Assembly (NCBI GenBank): GCA_963810915.1
Contig: CAWEPH010000001.1
Span: 558,001 to 622,000 of the forward strand
DNA: 64,000 nt
Origin: JAOUEA01 sp963810915
GTDB taxonomy: Bacteria; Actinomycetota; UBA4738; HRBIN12
Reading direction: 5' to 3'
Positions 46,820 to 57,085 of the stretch are shown piece after piece. The stretch's first letter is position 1. Each line of letters opens with the position of its first letter. Both the position numbers and the translations under genes were made by a program. Below the pieces are notes generated by a model. It was given only the letters and a program-made list of their open reading frames with translations. It was not told the DNA's origin and did not search any database.

Positions 46820-47236
46820 ATGCTGCTCGACGACCTGCGTGACACCCTGGAAGCCGCGATCGGGATCCTCAGCCCCGCGAGGGCACAGCAACTCGCGAAG
46901 GACATGATGGAGCCCGGAGCCGCCAAGGAGCAGGTGGCCAAGGCCTCGGCCGACCTGCTCGAGTGGTCCCAGCGCAACCGGGACCGCCTCAAGGAATACG
47001 TGGCTCGCGAGGTTCAGCACCAGGTGAAGACCGTGGGCGTGGCCTCGCAGGCGGATCTCGACGCACTGAAGAAGCGGGTGCGAGACCTGGAGCGCGCGGC
47101 GGGCATGACCGCCTCGGGGCGCAAGAAGACCACCGCGCGGAAGTCCACCGCGGCCAAGAAGTCCACCGCGAAGAAGCCGTCCGAGCCCGCCCCGGCCCCG
47201 GCACCCCAACCTGCCGCGCCCACGGCCGACGCCTGA
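46820..47236 (+). CDS. Phasin-like coiled-coil protein with basic Ala/Lys/Pro tail
   Basis: The 138-residue protein starts MLLDDLRDTLEAAIGILSPA and is helical and amphipathic to about residue 100 (DADLDALKKRVRDLERAAG region, a heptad-like coiled coil). The rest is a low-complexity tail of Lys-Ser-Thr-Ala (TARKSTAAKKSTAKKP) followed by Pro-Ala repeats, like histone H1 tails or phasin-like PHA accessory proteins. The ATG at 46820 has AAAGGA at 46808-46813; the ATG at 46805 overlaps that site and is less likely. The function is unknown; nucleic-acid or granule binding is a guess. Confidence 0.75.
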   Translation: MLLDDLRDTLEAAIGILSPARAQQLAKDMMEPGAAKEQVAKASADLLEWSQRNRDRLKEYVAREVQHQVKTVGVASQADLDALKKRVRDLERAAGMTASGRKKTTARKSTAAKKSTAKKPSEPAPAPAPQPAAPTADA

Positions 47237-47258
47237 GGCCCCACGAGGGACAGGATCG

Positions 47259-48067
47259 GTGACGCGCCGCCGACTCGACGCAGAACTCGTGCGCCGGGGT
47301 CTGGCGGCGAGTCGCAGCGGAGGCACAGGAGGCCGTCGAGGCGGGCCTGGTGTCGATCGCGGGCACCACCGCGACGAAAGCCGCCACCATGGTCGCCGAC
47401 GACGCCCCGGTGGTGGTCGCGGCGCCGGCGAGGCGGTTCGTTTCGCGCGGCGGCGAGAAGTTGCGTGCGGCGCTCGACCGCTTCGGACTCGATCCACGAG
47501 GACTCGAGTGTCTCGATGCGGGCGCATCGACCGGCGGCTTCACCGACTGCCTGCTGCGCGCAGGGGCCGCGCGGGTGACGGCGGTCGACGTCGGTTACGG
47601 TCAGCTCGCGTGGGAGCTCCGCACCGACGACCGGGTCGTCGTGCGGGAGCGCACCAACGTCCGTGAGCTGGTCCGCGAGGATCTTCCCGCCAGCCCGGAG
47701 CTCGTCGTCGCGGATCTCTCCTTCATCTCGCTCAGGCTGGTGATCGGCGCATCTCGCTCGGCTCGCTGTCCCCGACGCCGCCTTCGTCCTGCTGGTCAAA
47801 CCGCAGTTCGAGGCCGGTCCGGACGACGACCGTCGGGGTGGCGTGGTACGTGAGCCCGTCGTCTGGCAGCGCACCCTGGCCGAGGTGAGCGAGGCGGCGG
47901 CACGCGCGGGCGTCACCCCGTTGGCGGTCATGGCGTCGCCGGTGATCGGGCCGGCCGGCAACGTCGAGTTCCTGCTGCACGGGCGCAAGGGGATCCCGAG
48001 GGCCGACGTCCGTCCCGGACCGGACCTCGACGCGGCGGTGGCCGAAGGGGTGGCGATCCGAGGATGA
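47259..48067 (+). CDS. tlyA: TlyA-family rRNA 2'-O-methyltransferase, frame broken twice
   Basis: Joined across three frames this is a ~268-residue TlyA: N-terminal S4 domain (MTRRRLDAELVRRGLAASRS...), then FVSRGGEKLRAALDRFGLD, the SAM site LDAGASTGGFTDCLLRAGA, ADLSFISLRLV and LVKPQFEAGPDDD. TlyA 2'-O-methylates 16S and 23S rRNA and affects capreomycin sensitivity in mycobacteria. Extra bases lie at about 47320 (expected SRSEAQEAVEAG) and 47750 (expected IGALARLAV). GTG start; ATGA overlap with nadK. Confidence 0.9.
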
Positions 48068-48936
48068 CGCGGGTCGGCTTCGTCACGCACCCTCGCCGTC
48101 AAGCGGCCCAGGACGCCACCGAGGCGCTCCGCGCCCTCTGCCGGTCGGTCGGGGCCGAGACCGTCGTGCTGCCCGACGACGGTCACCGGCCTCCCCGGGG
48201 GGCGGAGGGGCTCGATCTCGTGATCTCCGTCGGCGGCGACGGCACCTTCCTGCGGGCCGCGTTCGCCGCCTCGGCGGCGGGGTGTCCCGTCCTCGGCGTG
48301 AAGGTCGGTCGGCTCGGGTTCCTCACGGAGGTCGAGCCCGACGACGCCCCGGCCCTCGTGCGGAGCGTACTGGCCGGCACCGCGCGGATCGAGGAGCGCA
48401 TGGCCCTCACCGTCGAGCCCGTGGACGGGGCGGACTTCCTCCCGCAGTGGGGGCTGAACGAGGTCATGGTCGAGAAGCGCGCCCGACACCGGCTCATCCG
48501 CCTCGTGGTCGAGGTCGATGGTGCGTACGTCACGACCTTCTCAGCCGACGGCGTGATCGTCGCCTCGCCGACCGGATCGACCGCCTACTCGTTCTCCGCC
48601 CGGGGCCCGATCGTCAGCCCCGACGTGGACTCGCTCGTCCTGACGCCGATCGCCGCACACATGGTGTTCGATCGATCGTTCGTCCTGTCCGCGGGCAGCC
48701 AGGTGCAGCTCCAGGTGGTGGGCGAGGAGAGCGGGATCCTCTCCGCGGACGGACGGCAGAGCATCGAGCTCCCGGTGGGGGCGCGGGTGCGGATCAGGGC
48801 GTCGGCCCGGCCCGCCCGGCTCGTGCGGCGCGACGACGCTCCCGGGTTCCTCTCCCTCGTGCGGGAGAAGTTCCGACTTCCCGGCGACATCGATGCGGAG
48901 CTGGACGGCGGCAACGATGTCGGGGGCGGAGGCTAG
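48064..48936 (+). CDS. nadK: NAD kinase
   Basis: The 290-residue protein has the NAD kinase motif SVGGDGTFLRAAFAA (about residue 57), NEVMVEKRARHRLI and the second site GVIVASPTGSTAYSFSARGP. It makes NADP. It is one of the few unbroken genes in the second half of the window. It overlaps tlyA by four bases and lies ten bases before recN. Confidence 0.96.
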   Translation: MTRVGFVTHPRRQAAQDATEALRALCRSVGAETVVLPDDGHRPPRGAEGLDLVISVGGDGTFLRAAFAASAAGCPVLGVKVGRLGFLTEVEPDDAPALVRSVLAGTARIEERMALTVEPVDGADFLPQWGLNEVMVEKRARHRLIRLVVEVDGAYVTTFSADGVIVASPTGSTAYSFSARGPIVSPDVDSLVLTPIAAHMVFDRSFVLSAGSQVQLQVVGEESGILSADGRQSIELPVGARVRIRASARPARLVRRDDAPGFLSLVREKFRLPGDIDAELDGGNDVGGGG

Positions 48937-48939
48937 ACT
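48934..48939 (+). promoter_or_regulatory. -10 box (TAGACT) for leaderless recN
   Basis: TAGACT overlaps the nadK stop codon and ends six bases before GTG 48946, allowing recN to be expressed from its own leaderless transcript. I see no LexA box here. Confidence 0.5.
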
Positions 48940-48945
48940 CCCCGC

Positions 48946-50594
48946 GTGCTGCACGAGCTGCGCATCACGGGGCTGGGCGTCATCGGCGACCTCGATCTCG
49001 AGCTCCACGCCGGCCTGAACGTGCTCACCGGCGAGACGGGCGCGGGCAAGACCATGGTCACGGTGGGGCTCGCGCTCGCCCTCGGCGCCCGCGGCACGGC
49101 CTCGCTCGTGCGCGCGGGCTGCACCGCCGCCCGTATCCAGGCCCGCTTCGATGCCCCAGCGGGGTCCGAGGATTGGAGCGAGGACGGCGAGCTGATCCTC
49201 GCCCGCTCGGTGGGAGCCGAGGGCAAGAGCTCCGCGCGGATCGGCGGACAGCTCGCCACGGCGTCGGCGCTCTCCCAGCTGGGAGAAGGGCTCGTGGAGG
49301 TGCACGGACAGCACCAGGCCCAGAGGCTCCTGCACGCCGCGACGCAGACGGCGTTCCTCGATCGGTCCGCGGGTGACGCGCACCTCGTGGCGCTCGCCGC
49401 CTACCGCGAATCGTTCGAGGAGTGGCGTCGCGTGCGCGCGCAGCTCGAAGCGCTTCGCGATGCCGCGCGCGATCGCGAGCGCGAGCTCGACCTCCTCGCG
49501 TACCAGGTCAACGAGATCCATGCCGTCGATCCGCAGCCCGGCGAGACGCCTGCGCTCGTGGCGGAGGAGGCACGTCTCGCGCACGTGGAGCGCCTCCTCG
49601 AGGAAGCGGGATCTGCGGAGGCCACGCTCGGGGACGACGAGGGCGTCGCCGATGCCCTGGGCGACGTCGCCGGGGCCCTGGAGGCGGCCGCATCGCTCGA
49701 TGTCGGCGCCGGCGAGCTGGCGACCCGCGCGCGCGGGCTGGCGGCCGAACTCGGCGAGCTGGCCCGCGACGTCCGCAGCTACCGCGAAGGCCTCCTCGCG
49801 GATCCCGCGACGTCTCCAGGAGGTGCGAGAACGGCTCGCAGCGCTGAAGGCCCTGCAGCGCAAGTACGGCGAGACCGACGACGACGTGCTGGCGTTCCTC
49901 TCGGGAGCCGAGGAGCGTCTGGGCGCGCTCACGGGCGCCGACGATCGGATCGCCGAGCTCGCGACCCGCGAGCGAGAGCTCGAGGCCAAGGCTGCGGCGC
50001 GCGCGGCGGCGATCTCGGAGGGCCGCGCCGCCGCCGCGCCGGGGCTCGCGCGCGCGATCGGGGACGAACTCGAGGAGCTGGGGATGCCCGGCGCCCGGGT
50101 CGAGGTCGCGCTGGAGCCGCTGCACGGAACTCGCTGGGTCGGGCGCGGAGCGGGCCGAGCTCCGCTTCTCCGGCGCCCCCGGCCAACCGCTGCAGCCCCT
50201 CGCCAAGACCGCTTCGGGGGGCGAGCTGTCCAGGACGATGCTGGCGTGTCGCAGCGTCCTCGCGGACCTCGATGACGTGCCCACCCTCGTCTTCGACGAG
50301 GTGGACGCGGGGATCGGCGGCCAGGCGGGGCTCGCCGTGGGCCGTCGCCTCGCGCGCCTTGCCCTCGGGCGGCAGGTGCTGGTCGTGACGCACCTCCCGC
50401 AGATCGCGTGTTTCGCGGACCGCCACGTGCGCGTGCGCAAGGAGGGCGACGAGGCCACCGTGGAGGTCCTCGACGACCGCGAGCGGGTCGCGGAGCTCTC
50501 CCGGATGCTCGCGGGACTGGCCGACAGCGAGTCGGCCGTCTCGCACGCCGAGGAGCTGCTCGGCGAGGCCGCCAAGGTCCGGGCGGGGGCCTGA
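48946..50594 (+). CDS. recN: DNA repair protein RecN, frame broken twice
   Basis: RecN is an SMC-like ATPase for double-strand-break repair. In order: LHELRITGLGVIGDLDLELH, Walker A GETGAGKTM (about residue 32), coiled-coil arms, then across two breaks the C-terminal ATPase half with SGGELSRTMLACRSVLAD (ABC signature) and LVFDEVDAGIGGQAG (Walker B), and VTHLPQIACFADRH. Extra bases lie at about 49810 (expected RLQEVRERLAAL) and 50140 (expected WVGAERAEL). The total length of about 549 residues is normal. GTG start. Confidence 0.92.
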
Positions 50595-50662
50595 TGACGC
50601 CCCGGCGCGCCCGGGACGACACATTTCCGAGCCAACCCGCCCGAGGCGTCGGTCCCCTCTGC

Positions 50663-50668
50663 TAGCAT
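50663..50668 (+). promoter_or_regulatory. -10 box (TAGCAT) for pyrG
   Basis: TAGCAT ends eight bases before GTG 50677 (eleven before GTG 50680). Confidence 0.45.
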
Positions 50669-50676
50669 CGCTTCCC

Positions 50677-52322
50677 GTGGTGAGAGAACGGTCGAAGTTC
50701 ATCTTCGTGACGGGTGGCGTCGCTTCAGGACTCGGCAAGGGCATCACCACCGCCTCCCTCGGCCGCCTCTTCAAGTCCCGGGGCCTCAAGGTCGTCCTCC
50801 AGAAGCTCGACCCGTACATCAACGTCGATCCGGGCACGATGAACCCGTTCGAGCACGGCGAGGTCTTCGTCCTGGACGACGGGGCGGAGACGGACCTCGA
50901 CCTCGGGCACTACGAGCGGTTCCTCGACGCCGACCTCCACCGCGGATCCAACTTCACCACCGGCGCCGTGTACTCGTCGGTGATCGCGAAGGAGCGCCGC
51001 GGCGACTACCTCGGCAAGACCGTGCAGGTGATCCCGCACATCACGGACGAGATCAAGGAGCGCGTGCGCTCGCTCGCCGAGGCGGAGCAGGCGGATCTCG
51101 TGATCGTCGAGATCGGCGGCACCGTCGGCGACATCGAATCGCTGCCGTTCCTGGAGGCCATCCGACAGCTACGCAACGAGGTGGGGCGCACCAACTGTGC
51201 GTTCGTCCACGTCTCGCTGATGCCGTTCATCGGCCCCTCGGGCGAGCTGAAGACCAAGCCCACGCAGCACTCCGTCAAGGAGCTGCGCGCGCTCGGCCTG
51301 CAGCCCGACGCCATCGTCTGCCGCTCGGACCGGCCCATCGGGCGCCACCTCAAGGAGAAGATCTCCCTGCTCTGCGACGTCCCCATCAGCGGCGTGATCA
51401 GCGCCGTGGATGCGGCCTCGATCTACGAGGTGCCGCTCGTCCTGCACGAGGAGGGCCTCGACGCCGAGCTCGCCACCCACCTCGGGATCGATCACGAGCC
51501 CGACCTCTCCGAGTGGACGTCCCTCGTCGATCGGATCCACGCCGCCGCGGAGCCGGTCACGATCGCGGTGGTCGGCAAGTACGTGAACCTCCGCGACGCC
51601 TACCTGAGCGTGATGGAGTCGCTCTACCACGGCGGCTTCCACCACGGCGCCGACGTGCGCATCCGCTGGGTGGCCTCCGACGATCTCGGCGGCTCGGCCA
51701 CCGAGGAGGCGCTCCACGACGTCGACGGCATCCTGATCCCGGGCGGCTTCGGGGTCCGCGGCGTGGAGGGCAAGGTGGCCGCGGTGCGCTTCGCGCGCGA
51801 GCGCGCAGATCCCGTTCCTCGGGATCTGCCTCGGCCTGCAGGTCGCGGTGGTGGAGTTCGCGCGCAACGTCTGCAAGCTCGAGGGCGCCAACTCCTCGGA
51901 GTTCGACCCCTCGACGCCCGCACGCGGTGATCGACCTGCTGCCGGAACAGAAGAACGTGACGGACATGGGCGCGACGATGCGCCTGGGCGCCCAGCCCTG
52001 CTACCTGGTGCCCGGCACCAGGGCGGCGGCGGCCTACGGCGAGGAGGTCGTTGAGGAGCGCCACCGGCACCGTTGGGAGGTGAACCCCGCGTACCACGAG
52101 GCGCTGGAGTCCCACGGGCTCGTGCTCTCCGGGAACTCGCAGAAGGGGCGCCTCACCGAGATCATCGAGCTCCCGGATCATCCGTTCTTCGTGGCGGGAC
52201 AGTTCCACCCGGAGCTGCGTTCGCGCCCGACCCGGCCGCACCCGCTCTTCCGGGAGTTCGTCGGTGCCGCCCAGCGCTACGCGCGGATGCGGGCGGATCG
52301 CTCCGTCTCCGTCATCGGGTAG
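50677..52322 (+). CDS. pyrG: CTP synthase, frame broken twice
   Basis: PyrG aminates UTP to CTP, completing the pathway begun at the left end of the window. The synthetase half has KFIFVTGGVASGLGKGITTA, DPYINVDPGTMNPFEHGEVF and GGTVGDIESLPFLEAIRQ; the glutaminase half has FLGICLGLQ with the nucleophile cysteine and HPELRSRPTRPHPLF. Extra bases lie at about 51800 and 51920 (expected STPHAVIDLL). Joined, it is about 547 residues, as expected. GTG 50677 or 50680 starts it. Confidence 0.95.
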
Positions 52323-52326
52323 CGCG

Positions 52327-52850
52327 ATGCCCGAGCCCCGGGCCGTCGCCACGGCGTTCGACGGGGTCGCGTTCCGCGTCGACGTGGAGGACTGGCCCGA
52401 GATCGGGCCCTGGGACGTCGTCCACCACAAGGGCGCGGCCGCCGTCCTCCCGCTCACGCCCGAGGGGCGACGTGCTGCTCGTGAAGCAGTTCCGGCCGCC
52501 GGTGCGGGAGGTGCTCACGGAGATCCCCGCGGGCCTGCTCGACGTGGACGGCGAGGACGCTCTCAGCTGCGCGACGCGCGAGCTCGTCGAGGAGACGGGG
52601 TACCGCCACACCGCGATCGAGTTCCTCGGCGGCTACTACGCGAGCGCCGGGCTTCACCGACGAGTACGTGCACGTGTTCTGGGCACGCACCGAGGCCGAG
52701 CCGGTCGGCCGGCCGGAGGCCGGGATCGAGCTGATCCGCATGCCGCTGGACCGGATGGTCGCGGCCGCGCGCGGCGGCAAGGTGCGCGACGTGAAGACCG
52801 CGTTCGCGCTGTTGCTCGCGGCCACCGCCCCGCCCCTGCCCACACCGTGA
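52327..52850 (+). CDS. Nudix hydrolase, ADP-ribose pyrophosphatase type, frame broken twice
   Basis: The joined ~173-residue protein resembles NudF: AAAVLPLTPEG, VKQFRPPVREVLTEIPAGLL, the Nudix box ending CATRELVEETGY, and the downstream GGYYASAG...DEYVHVFWA with an extra glutamate typical of ADP-ribose hydrolases. Extra bases lie at about 52470 (expected PEGRVLLVKQF) and 52650 (expected SAGFTDEYV). It lies between pyrG and xerD, its usual place in actinobacteria; GTGA overlap with xerD. Confidence 0.88.
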
Positions 52851-53843
52851 CCACCTCCCGAGAACGACGGCGGCGCGCGGCGCCGATCCGATCGCGCTGG
52901 AGGCGGATCGCTTCCTCGATCACCTCACCGTCGAGCGCGGGCTCTCGGACCACACGCTCGCCGCGTACCGGCGCGACCTCCGCCGCTACGTCGCGTTCCT
53001 TCGCCGGCGTGACGTGACCGTCGCTGGACGCGGTCGACGAATCCACGATCCGGTCGTTCGTGGCGTCGGTCTCCGCATCCACCCACGGCGAGGACGAGCG
53101 CCCCTACAAGGCGACGTCGGTCGCCCGGACGCTCTCGGCCGTCCGCTCCTTCCACCGGTTCCTCCTGCGGGAGGGCGTCACCACGCGCGATCCCGCGGCG
53201 GGCATCCGCCAACCCAAGCTGCCGCGATCGCTCCCGCGCCCGCTCGGTGTCGACGAGGTCCTCAGGCTGCTCGAGGCGCCCGAGGCAGCCACGCCCGCGG
53301 GCCTGCGCGACCGCGCGCTCCTCGAGCTCCTCTACGGATCGGGGCTGCGGGTCTCGGAGCTCGTCGGTCTCGACGTCGACGATGTCGACCTGGACGAAGG
53401 GGCCGTGCGGGTCCTGGGCAAAGGGGGCAAGGAGCGCGAGGTGCCGCTCGGACGCTTCGGCGCGGAGGCGGTCGCGGCCTACCTCACGCGGGCGCGCCCC
53501 TCGTTCGCGTCGGGCGCGAGCCGAGGCGCGCTCCTGCTGAACCGGCGCGGCGGGAGACTGACCCGCCAGAGCGTCAACCGCATCCTCGCCACGCACGTGA
53601 AGGAGGCCGGCATCGAGCGTCGCGTGACGCCGCATTCGCTGCGCCACTCCTTCGCCACCCACCTTCTCGAGGGCGGGGCCGACGTCCGTGTGGTACAGGA
53701 GTTGCTAGGACACGCGAGCGTCGCCACCACGCAGATCTACACGTTGGTGACCGAAGAGCACCTGCGTGAGGTGTACTACACCTCACATCCGCGAGCGCGC
53801 CGAGCGTCGGACGAGCGGGGGAGGGGACCATGGAGCTTGACGA
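52847..53843 (+). CDS. xerD: Tyrosine recombinase XerD, frame broken
   Basis: XerD resolves chromosome dimers at dif with XerC. Recognisable parts are the SAM-like N-terminal domain (FLDHLTVERGLSDHTLAAYR, RRYVAFLRRRDVT) and the catalytic domain: LLYGSGLRVSEL (Arg I), GKGGKEREVPLG, HSLRHSFATHLLEGGAD (His-x-x-Arg), LGHASVATTQIYT (His and nucleophile Tyr). Frame changes are needed near 52870 (missing base) and 53020 (extra base, expected VTSLDAVDES). After HPRA no stop occurs in frame; TGA 53841 in the next frame is the probable end, overlapping the dksA-like gene. The ends are therefore approximate. Confidence 0.88.
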
Positions 53844-54174
53844 GCTGCGCACGCAGCTGGAGGGACAACGGACGAACCTGCGGCAGGAGCTCCAGGAGCT
53901 GGGCGCAGACCCCGACGCGGACGAGGTGGCGTTCGCCGGCGATGCCGGCTTTGCCGACCGCTCGCACAGCACCGAGGAACGTTCGCGGCTGATCTCGGTC
54001 TCCCGAGCGCTCCGATCGAACCTCCGCCTGGTGGATCGGGCGCTCGCGAAGATGGACGCCGGGACCTACGGCGCCTGCGAACGCTGCGGCCGACCGATCG
54101 CGCCCGAGCGGCTCGAGGCACTGCCGTGGGCGATCCTCTGCATCGACTGCAAGAAGCTGGGGGAGGGCGCGTGA
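53830..54174 (+). CDS. DksA/TraR-family zinc-finger protein
   Basis: The 114-residue protein has an N-terminal helical hairpin (MELDELRTQLEGQRTNLRQE, then ERSRLISVSRALRSNLRLV) and a C-terminal C4 zinc finger CERCGRPIAPERLEALPWA followed by CIDCK. Family members bind the RNA polymerase secondary channel or act as general stress regulators; actinobacterial homologues include RbpA-independent DksA-like proteins of uncertain role. The frame is intact and the ATG unambiguous. Confidence 0.88.
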   Translation: MELDELRTQLEGQRTNLRQELQELGADPDADEVAFAGDAGFADRSHSTEERSRLISVSRALRSNLRLVDRALAKMDAGTYGACERCGRPIAPERLEALPWAILCIDCKKLGEGA

Positions 54175-54436
54175 GTCCGGACCCGCCCGGTGGCGGTACA
54201 GGAGGCGACCGACGGCGCCGGCGGATCAACGGGGCCGTGGCGTTCATCACCCATCCCTGCGTCGCGGCTCGGGAGTAGACCCGGCCCCCGGCGATGCACG
54301 ATCGCCCCCGGCGAGGAGGTCCGCGACGGGGCGAGAGCGCATCCCGACGCCTTCCTCCGAAGCATCCACCGACTACGATTCGCACCCATGGATGGTGCGA
54401 CCCAACCGCCGAGGTCCGAGGGGTGCTGAGCGACCC
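54175..54436 (+). other. 262-base gap with possible small ORFs
   Basis: There is no recognisable gene. A 35-codon frame (GTG 54171 to TAG 54278) overlaps the dksA-like stop by GTGA but has no known homology that I can see. A -10-like TACGAT (54374-54379) lies eight bases before ATG 54388, which opens a 13-codon frame (MDGATQPPRSEGC) that stops at 54429, eight bases before the deoB GTG: a possible leaderless leader peptide. Confidence 0.4.
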
Positions 54437-55624
54437 GTGAGCGAGCCGAAGGTGCCTCGGGTGTGCGTGATCGTCTGCGACTCATGGGGCGTCGGCGACG
54501 CCCCCGACGCGGCGGCCTACGGCGACGAGGGCTCCGACACGCTCGGCAACACCTCCCGAGCGGTTGGTGGCCTGCACGCACCGAACCTGGAGGCGATGGG
54601 GCTCGGCTTCCTCACGACGATCGATGGCATCGCCCCCCGTGCGGACCCGGGAACGGCGCACGGGCGCGCCACGGAGGTCTCTGCCGGCAAGGACACCACG
54701 ACGGGGCACTGGGAGATGATGGGGATCCGCCTCGACGATCCGTTCCCGCTGTACCCCCACGGGTTCCCCCCGGACGTGATCGAGCCGTTCGAGGCCGCGA
54801 TCGGTCGGGAGGTCCTCGGGAACGTGCCCGCCTCGGGCACGGAGATCATCGCGGAGCTCGGGGAGGAGCACATGAGGACCGGCCGCCCGATCGTGTACAC
54901 GAGCGGCGACAGCGTCTTCCAGATCGCCTGCCACAAGGCGCGTGGTGCCCCTCGAGGAGCTCTACGCATGGTGCCGGACGGCGCGGTCCCTGCTCACGGG
55001 CCCGCATCTGGTGGGACGCGTGATCGCGCGGCCGTTCGAAGGGGAGCCGGGCGCGTTCGTGCGGAGCCCGGAGCGCCGCGACTACGCCGTCCCGCCGCCG
55101 GCCCCGACCGTCCTCGACGCGCTGGCCGGCGCCGGCGTCGCCGTGATCGGCGTGGGGAAGATCCAGGACATCTTCTCGCGACGCGGCATCACCGAGGCCG
55201 TCTACTCCGACTCGAACGCGCACGGCATCGATCTCACCGTGGAATACCTTCGAGCGGCGCGAGCGCTCGTTCGTGTTCACGAACCTCGTCGACTTCGACT
55301 CGAAGTACGGGCATCGCAACGATCCGACCGGCTACGCGGGCGCCGTCGAGGCCCTCGACGCGCGGCTCCCCGAGATCGTCGACGCCCTCGACGGAGGCGT
55401 GCTGATGATGACCGGCGACCACGGGTGCGACCCCACGACGCCCCCGACGGACCACTCGCGCGAGCGCACCCCGCTGCTCGCGGCCGGACTGTCCGGGGGC
55501 CCGTTCGACATCGGGACCAGGGGCTCGTTCGGCGACCTGGGGCAGACCGTCGCGGATCTCCTGGGGGTGGAGGTCGAGGGTCTGAGTGGGGGAGAGCTTC
55601 GCGGACCGGATCGGACTCGGATGA
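54437..55624 (+). CDS. deoB: Phosphopentomutase, frame broken three times
   Basis: DeoB interconverts ribose-1-/deoxyribose-1- and 5-phosphates in nucleoside salvage. The alkaline-phosphatase-fold metal motifs are present: CVIVCDSWGVGDAPDAAAYG, SAGKDTTTGHWEMMG, VYTSGDSVFQIACH, then FTNLVDFDSKYGHRND and MMTGDHGCDPTTPPTDHSRE. Extra bases lie at about 54940, 55250 (expected VEYLERRERSFVF) and 55590; removing the last gives the C-terminus GESFADRIGLG and TGA at 55622. Joined, it is about 395 residues. GTG start. Followed 133 bases later by deoA. Confidence 0.9.
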
Positions 55625-55757
55625 TGACGGCTCCTACCCTCAGGTCGAGCGTGCGCATCATCGTCTGCGCAACCGTGATCGGCCGTCTCGGACGAAGTCT
55701 CGACCTACCGTGGAGACTCCAGCTGAAGCGCCAGCTCAGAGGGGGTGCAACGCGCCC

Positions 55758-57085
55758 ATGACCTCGATCGATCCGCGGCAGATCGTGGCCGCGAAGCGCG
55801 ACGGCCGAACCCTCGCTCCGGCTGATATCAAGGCCTTCATCGAGGGTTACACCGAGGGCGAGATCAGCGATGCGCTCGCCGCCGCGTTCCTGATGGCGGC
55901 GCTGATCCGGGGCCTGGACGAGGACGAGACGCTGGCCCTCACGAAGGCGAAGATCGCCTCCGGCGCAGACGATCTCGTTCGCCGGTCTCGATCGACCCAC
56001 CGTGGACAAGCACTCCACCGGCGGGGTCGCCGACGGCGTGACGCTCGTCTTCGCCCCGGTCGCGGCCGCCGCCGGCCTGGCCGTGGCGAAGCTCTCGGGG
56101 CGCGGGCTCGGGCACACGGGCGGCACCCTCGACAAGCTCGAGTCGATCCCCGGGCTGCAGGACCGATCTCACCCCGGATGAGATCCAGGCACAGGTGGCG
56201 CGCATCGGATGCGCGGTGGCGGCGCAGTCGGCGCTGGTCGTCCCCGCCGACGGCGCCCTCTACGCGCTGCGCGACGCCACCGCTACGGTGCCCTCGATCC
56301 CGCTGATCGCGGCGAGCGTGATGTCCAAGAAGCTCGCGGTGCTCACCGACCTGATCCTGCTCGACGTGAAGGCGGGCTCGGGGGCGTTCATGAAGACCGC
56401 CGAGGAAGCCGAGCGGCTCGCGCGCGCCTGCCTGGGCCTGGCGCGCGGACTCGAGCGGCCGGCGCGCGCCGCCGTGACGGACATGTCCCAGCCGCTGGGA
56501 GACGCGATCGGCAACGCGCTCGACATCGTGGAGGCCGTGGAGGTCCTGCGGGGGACGCACGGCGGCCGGCTGCGCGAACTGGTGGTCCTGTTCGTGGCGG
56601 AGGCGCTCGCGGCGACGACCCGGATCGACCTCGAGACCGCCGTGACGCGCGCGCGCGCCTGCCTGGACGACGGGAGCGCGCTGGAGCGGTTCCGGTTGAT
56701 GGTGGAGGCGCAGGGCGGTGACCCGCGCGTGGTCGATGACCCCGAGGCGATCCTGCCGCGCGCGCCCGTCATCGTGCCGCTGCTCGCCGACCGCGCAGGA
56801 ACGCTCGCGACCACCGACGCGGAGGCGATCGGCCTCGCGTCCGGGACGCTCGGGCGCCGGACGCGTCCAGAAGGGCGACCCGATCGACCCCGCGGTGGGT
56901 ATCGTGTTGCACGCCAAGATCGGCGACCGGCTGGACGTCGGGATGCCGATCGGGGAGATCCACGCCCGGGACGAGGGCGCGGCACAGGAGGCGGCGCGGC
57001 GCACCCTCGGGGCGCTGACGCTGACGGAGGGACCCGTCGAGCCGCCGCCGCTCGTGTACAGCTGGCTCGACGCGGAGGACGGTGA
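55758..57085 (+). CDS. deoA: Pyrimidine-nucleoside (thymidine) phosphorylase, frame broken
   Basis: DeoA phosphorolyses thymidine and other pyrimidine nucleosides, producing the sugar-1-phosphate that DeoB converts. Seen in order: IVAAKRDGRTLAPADIKAFI, VDKHSTGGVADGVTL (phosphate loop), KLSGRGLGHTGGTLDKLES, KAGSGAFMKTAEEA and the C-terminal domain with VQKGDPIDPAVGIVLHAKIG. Extra bases at about 55980, 56160 (expected LQTDLTPDEI) and 56850, and one missing base near 57080 that would bring TGA 57083 into frame, overlapping the next GTG (GTGA). Total length of about 440 residues is normal. Confidence 0.92.

Noticed and set aside
54190..54429. 79-codon frame between the dksA-like gene and deoB
   Set aside because: The composition looks like non-coding G/C-rich sequence and there is no recognisable domain; only its last 13 codons sit behind a promoter-like box.
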